From assembly GCA_016550395.1 (NCBI GenBank), contig JABXGY010000195.1, positions 1 to 8,010 on the forward strand: DNA of 8,010 bases, read 5' to 3'. The notes beneath the pieces are model-generated. The model searched no databases and was not told the DNA's origin. It was given only the letters and a program-made list of their open reading frames with translations. Numbering within the stretch: the first letter of the stretch is position 1; each line of letters opens with the position of its first letter. Shown here piece after piece: positions 1 through 5,038 of this stretch. Source of the stretch: an archaeon (GTDB taxonomy: Archaea; Asgardarchaeota; Hermodarchaeia; Hermodarchaeales; Hermodarchaeaceae). The translations under genes were made by a program, and so were the position numbers.

Positions 1-281
1 AGGAATGCATCTAGAAAGGAGATGACACCACTATTGAGGATTTTAAGAAAATAAGTTGCTGCAAGCGGGTAGGCAATTCCGATAACAAGAAAGGGGATGT
101 ACACGATTCTAGCTTGCCGTTTTTCGGTGTCAGTTTGGGGTGGAACATGATCTGTGATTTCAGGAGGATAATCACTCATCGCCCACACACGGGGACTCAA
201 ACCCCTCATAATAGCAAAGAGATATAGCGTAAAGATGATTGCAAAAATTGTTGCATGAATTAGAATATAGGAAAATAACAT
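1..281 (-). CDS. Small membrane protein, 3' end beyond the left edge (partial)
   Basis: The reading frame opens with ATG at 281 and stays open for 93 codons to the window edge, so the C-terminus is missing. I do not recognise the family. Residues about 3-24 form a hydrophobic, likely membrane-spanning helix. A polar loop follows at about 27-57, rich in Pro and acidic residues and containing SDYPPEI and a TEKRQAR stretch. A second hydrophobic segment lies at about 60-80, so the protein probably has two or more membrane helices with a short soluble loop. The start is supported by a GAGGGGTG ribosome binding site at 292-299, ten bases upstream. It begins only 21 nt after the stop codon of the winged-helix gene on the same strand. 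The two are therefore probably co-transcribed and may be functionally linked. No catalytic motif is visible, and I assign no function. Confidence 0.7.
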   Translation of the reverse strand, partial: MLFSYILIHATIFAIIFTLYLFAIMRGLSPRVWAMSDYPPEITDHVPPQTDTEKRQARIVYIPFLVIGIAYPLAATYFLKILNSGVISFLDAF

Positions 282-302
282 CAGAGATTTACACCCCTCT
301 AG

Positions 303-605
303 CTAGAAAGGCGTGACTGGTTCTGGCATGGGCATCCCAACGAAGCCGATCAGGCGTTTATACATTTCCAGATACTGGCGACCCCGAACTGTAACTCGGA
401 ATTGCCGGCGGCTATCCTCTTCCACAACCTCAACAAGACCACGTTCCTCAAGAAACGCAAGCGTTGTCTTCGCTCGGTCCACTGGTAGATTAGTTGACCG
501 AGCCGCCCGTGTGAGTGGACAATAGCCATGAATGATGATAATCCGTATGAGCATTGCGTAGATATCATAACGCGTTCGTTTATGGATGGGACCTTCCTGA
601 GCCAT
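303..605 (-). CDS. Winged-helix DNA-binding regulator, ArnR1-like
   Basis: This is a 100-residue basic protein that reads as a single archaeal winged helix-turn-helix domain. A first helix spans about residues 11-26. A helix-turn-helix covers about 28-54, with the recognition helix at about 41-54. A beta wing lies at about 57-73, built around GLVEVVEED and FRVTVRG. A closing helix at about 74-85 (GRQYLEMYKRL) resembles the C-terminal dimerisation helix of ArnR1-like and related small archaeal regulators. No ligand-binding or membrane domain is present. The ATG start is supported by a GGTGAT ribosome binding site at 611-616, five bases upstream. The gene lies immediately upstream of a small membrane protein and probably regulates that operon, itself included. 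A palindrome overlapping its own promoter is a candidate operator. The fold is clear, but the regulated targets and the signal are unknown. Confidence 0.8.
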   Translation of the reverse strand: MAQEGPIHKRTRYDIYAMLIRIIIIHGYCPLTRAARSTNLPVDRAKTTLAFLEERGLVEVVEEDSRRQFRVTVRGRQYLEMYKRLIGFVGMPMPEPVTPF

Positions 606-653
606 ACTTAATCACCAGATACCAGGCACTGTGAACTAGTAGAGTGTTGTCTC

Positions 654-661
654 TATAAAAA
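654..661 (-). promoter_or_regulatory. TATA-like box of the winged-helix operon
   Basis: On the minus strand the stretch reads TTTTATAG within a run of T. It sits about 50 bases upstream of the regulator's ATG. With the usual archaeal spacing of about 26 bases, this places the transcript start near 631 and leaves room for the GGTGAT ribosome site. The upstream half overlaps one arm of the palindrome at 659-683. This is a prediction from sequence only. Confidence 0.45.
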
Positions 662-683
662 AAGCGTCCGAATTTCGCTTTTT
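659..683. repeat. Perfect 8-bp inverted repeat in the divergent control region
   Basis: The arms AAAAAGCG (659-666) and CGCTTTTT (676-683) are exact reverse complements separated by nine bases. On either strand the right arm ends in a run of T, so it could fold like an intrinsic terminator. However, it lies between two divergent genes rather than after a gene, and it overlaps the TATA-like box of the winged-helix gene. An operator for a dimeric regulator, perhaps the neighbouring winged-helix protein, is the more natural reading. That role is an inference. Confidence 0.5.
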
Positions 684-694
684 ACAGACATAAT

Positions 695-752
695 AGGGTC
701 GAATCCCAGTCGTCGAAAAGGTTTTTCTAGGGTTACTCTGAAAGGGTCGAAT
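695..752 (+). repeat. Two 10-bp direct repeats AGGGTCGAAT upstream of the YbjN-like gene
   Basis: Identical copies of AGGGTCGAAT lie at 695-704 and 743-752, with starts 48 bases apart. The second copy ends seven bases before the TATA-like box of the gene starting at 789, where a transcription factor could contact the BRE region. A weaker relative, GTCGAAAAG, is at 712-720. The core GTCGAAT also occurs in two other intergenic regions of this window. A regulatory site is plausible but not demonstrated. Confidence 0.4.
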
Positions 753-758
753 ACAACC

Positions 759-766
759 CTATAAAA
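759..766 (+). promoter_or_regulatory. TATA-like box of the YbjN-like gene
   Basis: CTATAAAA is centred about 27 bases before the ATG at 789, which is the normal distance from an archaeal TATA box to the transcript start. Transcription would therefore begin at or next to the start codon and give a leaderless mRNA. A GAGG at 777-780 would be a well-placed ribosome site, but it would lie upstream of that predicted transcript start. Either the message is leaderless or a different, unseen promoter is used. Confidence 0.45.
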
Positions 767-788
767 CCAACATTTTGAGGCAACACAC

Positions 789-1196
789 ATGGGAAAACGA
801 ATAGAAGAAATCACCCAGCTTCTCGATGAACTCGAAGTCAAATACGAACTCAAAGACGAAACCGTCGTCGCCCTCTGGAAAACCGACAAATGGGAAAACC
901 TCGTCGTCAACTTCATCTTCTCCCCTAACGAAATCTGGTTAACGATAGTAGGATGGCGCAAATTCCCTCAACTCTCTGATACCGATGCCACGGAATTCTA
1001 CAAGAAATTATTACAAGAGAGTTGGAACTATAATGGTGTGAAGTATTCATTGGACCCTGATGGTGATTTGGCGGTTGTTGTTGAGACGGCGGATATGGAT
1101 TTAACTAGGGATGAGCTTTCTCGGTATATTCGTCAGGTGCTGAATGCTGCTGATGAGATGCATGATTGGGTTTCAATTGAAGCCTGGAAGGAATAA
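789..1196 (+). CDS. YbjN / type III secretion chaperone-like small protein
   Basis: The product is a 135-residue acidic soluble protein without signal peptide or membrane segment. An N-terminal helix (about residues 3-16) leads into beta strands at about 25-30, 37-43 and 48-54, where Trp occurs at 30, 35, 50 and 56. A helix follows at about 65-78, a strand pair at about 84-100 (GVKYSLDPDGDLAVVVE), and a long C-terminal helix at about 106-126. This helix-sheet-helix order, with the D-x-D-G-D-L turn before the last strands, matches the YbjN and CesT-like chaperone fold. Members of that fold bind partner proteins or have unknown roles, so no substrate can be named. GAGG at 777-780 is a possible ribosome site. 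Codon choice changes sharply near position 1005: C-ending codons dominate before it and T- or G-ending codons after it. The fold assignment is moderate and the function is unknown. Confidence 0.7.
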   Translation: MGKRIEEITQLLDELEVKYELKDETVVALWKTDKWENLVVNFIFSPNEIWLTIVGWRKFPQLSDTDATEFYKKLLQESWNYNGVKYSLDPDGDLAVVVETADMDLTRDELSRYIRQVLNAADEMHDWVSIEAWKE

Positions 1197-1201
1197 AAAA
1201 A
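1195..1201 (-). terminator. Poly-T tract downstream of the DUF116 gene
   Basis: Read on the minus strand, seven T in a row occur about 50 bases after the DUF116 stop codon, overlapping the stop codon of the convergent gene. Archaeal termination generally uses T-rich tracts without a required hairpin, so this is a reasonable termination site. It is a short, composition-based prediction. Confidence 0.35.
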
Positions 1202-1249
1202 TCAGTTTAGATTGGAATATTATTTACTCTTGGTGAAGCTAGTCGAATT

Positions 1250-1789
1250 TTACTTTGATTTCATTCCTCGATCGAGGTTTAATCCAAGTGTTTTCAAGAC
1301 GTCTGCAATTTTGACAAGGGTATTGACGCAGCCATCACGGAGAAGGAGGATAGCGCGTCCTACTACCCCGAGTTTTTGGAGCAGTAGTCCTCCTAGGAGG
1401 GCTTCTTTTTCGCAGGCGATACCGAGGATGGCGTGGGGTTGGCTAAAGTCGATGATTTTTTGGACCATGGTGCCTCCTGGTAGGATGTATACGCCCTTGT
1501 AACCGAGGTTTTTTGCAGCCTTGGTGATTTGGTTGACTTGACAATCGGGGTTGCAATGTTGGCAGACATAACCATGTTCACCGAGGGGAGCTTTACAATC
1601 GGTTTTGCGAAGGCATTGGGGGACTAAAACAATCCGTTCTTCGAGGGGGGTTGCTTCGAATTCTTTGTGGTTAACGTTGTTCATCTTCTGAATGTATGCA
1701 TGGATGACTTCCTTTTCGGAGCAGCCATTTTCTTCGGCTTCTCGTTTTATTCGAGTAAATACTTCGAGTTCTAGTGACGAATCGACCAT
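1250..1789 (-). CDS. DUF116 family cysteine-rich protein
   Basis: The 179-residue product carries the hallmarks of DUF116. They are a VPQCLR motif (Cys59), Cys65, a C-x2-C-x3-C cluster (Cys76, Cys79, Cys83), GGT at about 105-107, ACE (Cys126) and DGCVNT (Cys154). The seven cysteines suggest a bound metal or iron-sulphur centre. This is an inference, since the family's biochemistry is not settled to my knowledge. Residues 1-50 form a short, mostly helical acidic N-terminal region. Unlike some family members, there is no membrane helix. I place the start at ATG 1789 because a GGAG site at 1799-1802 lies nine bases upstream. An in-frame TTG at 1804 has only a pyrimidine-rich leader. The gene is divergent from the transporter and convergent with the YbjN-like gene, so it is probably transcribed alone. 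Confidence 0.85.
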   Translation of the reverse strand: MVDSSLELEVFTRIKREAEENGCSEKEVIHAYIQKMNNVNHKEFEATPLEERIVLVPQCLRKTDCKAPLGEHGYVCQHCNPDCQVNQITKAAKNLGYKGVYILPGGTMVQKIIDFSQPHAILGIACEKEALLGGLLLQKLGVVGRAILLLRDGCVNTLVKIADVLKTLGLNLDRGMKSK

Positions 1790-1849
1790 GAATAGGAACT
1801 CCAAGCAAGAGAGGAAATTCTGAGGGGATTAACTCATTGTTTAGCGTAC

Positions 1850-1860
1850 CTATATATGTA
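1850..1860. promoter_or_regulatory. Strong TATA region shared by DUF116 and transporter genes
   Basis: The sequence TATATATGTA is close to the archaeal TATA consensus, and its core is nearly symmetric. On the plus strand it predicts a start near 1882, giving the transporter a leader of about 20 bases. On the minus strand it predicts a start near 1828, giving the DUF116 gene a leader of about 40 bases that includes its GGAG site. A single box could therefore direct divergent transcription, or the two genes could compete for it. Confidence 0.55.
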
Positions 1861-1900
1861 TCAGAAGAGCCAGTGAATTCAGTCACAGAAAGTGTGTAGA

Positions 1901-2812
1901 ATGGATGCTGAAAAGACTGGTACCATCTTCATCCTCGTTGGCCTGTTTGTTTATGGCATTCATCCAGTAGTAGTGGAATTTGGTGGGATACTTATGGCTC
2001 CACTACTCTTTGCCTCTACAGCGGCCCTGATCGCTGGTGCAATCGCTCTAATTTTAGCCTTGAAAGCTAATCCATCATTCATAAAGCAGATCTCTCGGTC
2101 GGATCAGCTGCGTCTCATTATGGCTGGCGTTCTTGGCACCTTTTTGGCATTTACATGCTTGTTTCTGGGATTACAATTTACGAGTAGTAATAATGCGGCA
2201 GTGATATTACGAGCAGAGCTAGCTTTCGCATTACTCTTTGGTTTTCTCTTTCTCGGTGAAACGATATCGTGGCGTCAAGCAGCAGCAATGATTCTGATGA
2301 TCATCGGTGTGTTACTGGTTATCACAACCACTCAACTAACTACAATTGGAATTGGTGATTTCCTTATCCTCATCACACCAATAGCTTGGGCAGCAGGGCA
2401 TACCTTTGCCAAACCCGCTCTGAAGCGCATTGCACCCTGGACCGTGGTTGCCTACCGTAATTTGGTGGGCGGAGTTCTCCTTCTTTTATTAACTACAGGT
2501 TTCATTTTGATAGGAGCCCCACCCATTTTAACTCCTAATATCGTGGTAATACTCAGTATCATCCTCATTGAAGCAATTGTAATTCTCCTGGCTCACAGTC
2601 TTTGGTATGCTGGGATAAGTCGCATTAATCTCGGGAAAGCTACAGCACTTATTGCACCTGCACCATTAGTTACCTTTCTCATATCTGCCCTCGTCTTTCG
2701 AATTCTCCCCACACCCTGGCAACTTATTGGTGCTGCACTTGTCATATTGGCGACCACATTAATTAGTCGAGAAGTAAGTTTACGTCGCACCACTGAACCA
2801 GAAACTCTCTGA
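1901..2812 (+). CDS. EamA/DMT-superfamily membrane transporter
   Basis: This is a 303-residue, very hydrophobic protein with about ten predicted membrane helices. It contains two EamA repeats, at roughly residues 5-140 and 148-288, which is the standard length and layout of drug/metabolite transporters. The first repeat ends with LFLGETISWRQ followed by a Gly-containing helix, the conserved EamA signature. In the second repeat the matching stretch reads FRILPTPWQLIGA and lacks the usual Glu, a common asymmetry. The C-terminal tail is short and basic and probably cytoplasmic. Family members export or import amino acids, nucleosides, nucleotide sugars and other small metabolites, and the substrate cannot be told from sequence. 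I chose ATG 1901. GTG 1892 is in frame but would add only three residues, and neither has a clear ribosome site. The next gene starts 75 bases later behind its own weak promoter, so co-transcription is possible but not required. Confidence 0.9.
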   Translation: MDAEKTGTIFILVGLFVYGIHPVVVEFGGILMAPLLFASTAALIAGAIALILALKANPSFIKQISRSDQLRLIMAGVLGTFLAFTCLFLGLQFTSSNNAAVILRAELAFALLFGFLFLGETISWRQAAAMILMIIGVLLVITTTQLTTIGIGDFLILITPIAWAAGHTFAKPALKRIAPWTVVAYRNLVGGVLLLLLTTGFILIGAPPILTPNIVVILSIILIEAIVILLAHSLWYAGISRINLGKATALIAPAPLVTFLISALVFRILPTPWQLIGAALVILATTLISREVSLRRTTEPETL

Positions 2813-2850
2813 ACTTGCTATCAATAACTAATTTGTCATAACAATTACCT

Positions 2851-2858
2851 CTTTAAAC
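2851..2858 (+). promoter_or_regulatory. Possible TATA-like box of the S9 peptidase gene
   Basis: CTTTAAAC lies 33 bases before the GTG at 2888 and 42 before the ATG at 2897. The predicted transcript start near 2881 would give a very short leader and would favour the ATG. The match is modest. The gene could also be read through from the transporter upstream. Confidence 0.3.
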
Positions 2859-2887
2859 TAAGAAGTTGAGAAAGAGGCATTTCTGAA

Positions 2888-4846
2888 GTGATTGGAATGA
2901 CGGATAAGACGCAAGCATTTCCACTGGAATCTCTGCTATCTGCACGACGTTTGTTATCTCCGCAGCTAGTTGATGAACGTATTTATTTCATTAGTGATAT
3001 GAGCGGGATGTATAGTTTGTTCGTAATGGACAAACATGGCAGTATCCCTGAGCCCCTGCTCCCAAGGGGTCTAGCCCTACAAAATCCCCATCTTATGGCA
3101 GGATATAATTTTCAAGTTGTTCCTTCACTTAGCAAGACCGTGGTGATGGTCGACAAAGATGGTGATGAGAATTATCAACCCTGCTTCATCCCTCTCACAG
3201 GTGGAGTGCCGGAACCCATTTTTGGTGACCGTTATGCTGGGCAACAATTCATGTTCATTAACTATGATAAACCAACTGCAACAGCATATTTCACCATCGA
3301 TGATCGGAAAAACCCTGAGATGGAAACCATTCAAGTTGATCTTATTTCAATGAAAACTCAATCTTTGGGCACGAGTATTTATGGCAATTATCCGATTGGC
3401 TATTCCAAGAATCAAGACACCGTCATTCTTGTTGACACCATATCAGCAAATGATGACATTCTGTATATCTGGAACAAAGGGGATAAAGAACGAGCCCTTC
3501 TCTTTGGCACTCCTCTTGATTTGCGAGAAGAAGGACAAGAATACCCTTTGCTAGGTATTGGTCGCTGTTTCTTCATCCAAAACAATTCGGGACTGATTTT
3601 TACTACGACAGTTCACGATGATAAGGGTGGTATCGGGTATCTAGAAGTAGCCAATCCGTGTACAATTCTTCCTGTGAAATTCACGGGTATAAAACATAAG
3701 GGAGTAGGGGAGTTGAATTGGATGCAACATGTCCATCAAAACATCTATTTGATTGGCTATAATATCGAGGGATGTAGTTGGGTATATCAAGCAGAGCTGA
3801 ACGAATCTGTTGTACCACCCAAATTCAAATTTACTTTGCCAGTGACGGGTCCAGCTCCATTAAAAGATGGCGTTGAATTAGGCATTGAACCCGGAGTGCA
3901 TACATCAAAAACTACCCCCAAGATTGAGTATGTAGCTGCATTTACCACTGCAACTTCTCCCTCCCAGTTATACCTTATCAACCCACAAGTAAAGAAGAAC
4001 CGCGTCATCCAACTTTCCAAAGAACGGATATTAGGAATTGACCAAAAATTTCTCGCCCCAGGAGAAGATGCTAGTTTTCCCAGTTTTGACGGGCTTCATA
4101 TCTCAGCACGTTTATATCTTCCCGCGAAATCTCTCGGTCACAAAGAACCCCATCCCTTAATCTTATACGTCCATGGCGGACCCCAAAGTCAAGAGCGCCC
4201 CGACTTTACCTGGTTCTCAATGCCGCTCATCCAATATTTCACCTTGAACGGATTTGCCGTCTTTGTCCCCAATGTCCGTGGCAGTAGGGGCTATGGGCAA
4301 GCTTACATGAAACTTGTGGATCGTGATTGGGGTGGCGATGATGCCAAGGATCATATTGAGGGCTTGAAACACCTTGAGAAGGATAAACGAATAGATTCCA
4401 CTCGACGGGCTGTGACCGGTCGAAGTTATGGCGGTTATATGACCCTATGGTTGTCTGCTAACTACCCCGAATATTGGCAAGCCTCCTGCGATATGTTTGG
4501 TCCTTATAATCTATTGACCTTCACTGAGCGACTTCCTAAGACATGGCAAACTTGGGTCCACCACGCTATTGGTCACCCAGAAAAAGACCGAGAGTTCTTC
4601 ATTGAACGGTCACCCGCAACCTATTTTCATCAGGTAAAATCTCCGATGCTTATCATCCAAGGTGCCAATGATCCTCGAGTAGTGGAAGCAGAATCAGCAG
4701 ATGTCGTAGATCAACTCCGAAAACAGGGAGTAGATGTTGAATACCTAGTTTTTGCTGATGAAGGTCATGGGTTCGGAAAAGTTACTAACTTGATGACAGC
4801 TTACAAACGGATTGTTACGTTCTTCAAGCAGCATTTGATGATTTGA
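2888..4846 (+). CDS. S9 family serine peptidase (acylaminoacyl-peptidase / prolyl oligopeptidase type)
   Basis: The 652-residue protein has the two-part structure of S9 peptidases. A beta-propeller-like region at about residues 15-380 gates access for short peptides. An alpha/beta-hydrolase domain spans about 385-652. The catalytic triad is complete: Ser513 in GRSYGGYM, Asp595 in GANDPRVV and His627 in DEGHGFG. YVHGGPQ, with His429, is the usual oxyanion-side motif, and NVRGSRGYG is also typical. No signal peptide or membrane helix is present, so it should act in the cytosol, removing blocked or ordinary N-terminal residues from peptides during turnover. Length matches the family. The start is uncertain. 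GTG 2888 has GAGG at 2874-2877 with ten-base spacing. ATG 2897, three codons on, has GTGAT four bases upstream. Residue numbers use the GTG. Acylaminoacyl versus dipeptidyl specificity cannot be decided here. Confidence 0.93.
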   Translation: MIGMTDKTQAFPLESLLSARRLLSPQLVDERIYFISDMSGMYSLFVMDKHGSIPEPLLPRGLALQNPHLMAGYNFQVVPSLSKTVVMVDKDGDENYQPCFIPLTGGVPEPIFGDRYAGQQFMFINYDKPTATAYFTIDDRKNPEMETIQVDLISMKTQSLGTSIYGNYPIGYSKNQDTVILVDTISANDDILYIWNKGDKERALLFGTPLDLREEGQEYPLLGIGRCFFIQNNSGLIFTTTVHDDKGGIGYLEVANPCTILPVKFTGIKHKGVGELNWMQHVHQNIYLIGYNIEGCSWVYQAELNESVVPPKFKFTLPVTGPAPLKDGVELGIEPGVHTSKTTPKIEYVAAFTTATSPSQLYLINPQVKKNRVIQLSKERILGIDQKFLAPGEDASFPSFDGLHISARLYLPAKSLGHKEPHPLILYVHGGPQSQERPDFTWFSMPLIQYFTLNGFAVFVPNVRGSRGYGQAYMKLVDRDWGGDDAKDHIEGLKHLEKDKRIDSTRRAVTGRSYGGYMTLWLSANYPEYWQASCDMFGPYNLLTFTERLPKTWQTWVHHAIGHPEKDREFFIERSPATYFHQVKSPMLIIQGANDPRVVEAESADVVDQLRKQGVDVEYLVFADEGHGFGKVTNLMTAYKRIVTFFKQHLMI

Positions 4847-4862
4847 CCAATGTGAAATATGG

Positions 4863-4902
4863 TGTCGAATGACCTAGAAACATTCGACAGTTGGCGATTT
4901 TT
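4863..4902 (+). terminator. Hairpin plus T tract after the peptidase gene
   Basis: A perfect 9-bp inverted repeat, TGTCGAATG (4863-4871) and CATTCGACA (4881-4889), is separated by nine bases. Its first arm begins 16 bases after the peptidase stop codon. A run of five T follows at 4898-4902. The arrangement resembles an intrinsic terminator or a 3'-end stabilising hairpin. The arms also contain GTCGAAT, the motif repeated upstream of the gene at 789, so a DNA-binding site is an alternative. Confidence 0.45.
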
Positions 4903-4920
4903 GCGTTCCTGTAACGGCAA
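4901..4920. repeat. Imperfect inverted repeat upstream of the DUF92 promoter
   Basis: TTGCGTT (4901-4907) and AACGGCAA (4913-4920) pair with a single bulged base around a five-base loop. It directly follows the T tract of the peptidase hairpin and directly precedes the candidate TATA box of the DUF92 gene. It could be an operator or a second termination hairpin. The function is unknown. Confidence 0.3.
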
Positions 4921-4921
4921 G

Positions 4922-4929
4922 GTTTATAA
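4922..4929 (+). promoter_or_regulatory. Candidate TATA box of the DUF92 gene
   Basis: GTTTATAA fits the archaeal TATA consensus and is flanked by GG and CC, making GGTT and AACC arms. It would start transcription near 4952 and leave a leader of about 87 bases, long for this window. A weaker alternative, GTTAAAAAC at 5005-5013, lies 30 bases before the start codon and would give an almost leaderless message. I cannot choose between them. The rest of 4930-5038 shows only a T6 run and no further gene. Confidence 0.35.
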
Positions 4930-5038
4930 CCATTTTTTGTCAAACCACGCCAACAGAACGAGAATCTGTTATTCTTTTCCCTGGAATACCAAAAACTGGC
5001 CCAAGTTAAAAACCAACTAATGAAAGGCGAAACCTCCC

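Noticed and set aside
695..712. GGGTCGAATCCC resembling a tRNA T-arm
   Set aside because: The true T-arm has one more T (GGTTCGAATCC). No anticodon arm, D-arm or acceptor stem can be folded around it, so it is not a tRNA or recognisable remnant.
653..961. Minus-strand frame of 102 codons
   Set aside because: It runs antisense through the YbjN-like gene and the divergent control region, has no ribosome site and shows no protein-like pattern.
1212..1502. Plus-strand frame of 96 codons
   Set aside because: It is antisense to the DUF116 gene, which has a clear family signature. Its own translation is rich in Arg, Ser and Pro without motifs.
1000..1800. Switch in plus-strand G/C skew read as a replication origin or terminus
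   Set aside because: The shift is local, can be explained by codon choice and gene orientation, and no origin-binding repeats or Orc1/Cdc6 gene are nearby.
1790..1804. Upstream TTG start for the DUF116 gene
   Set aside because: It lacks a ribosome site, whereas ATG 1789 has GGAG nine bases upstream, and that GGAG overlaps the TTG region.
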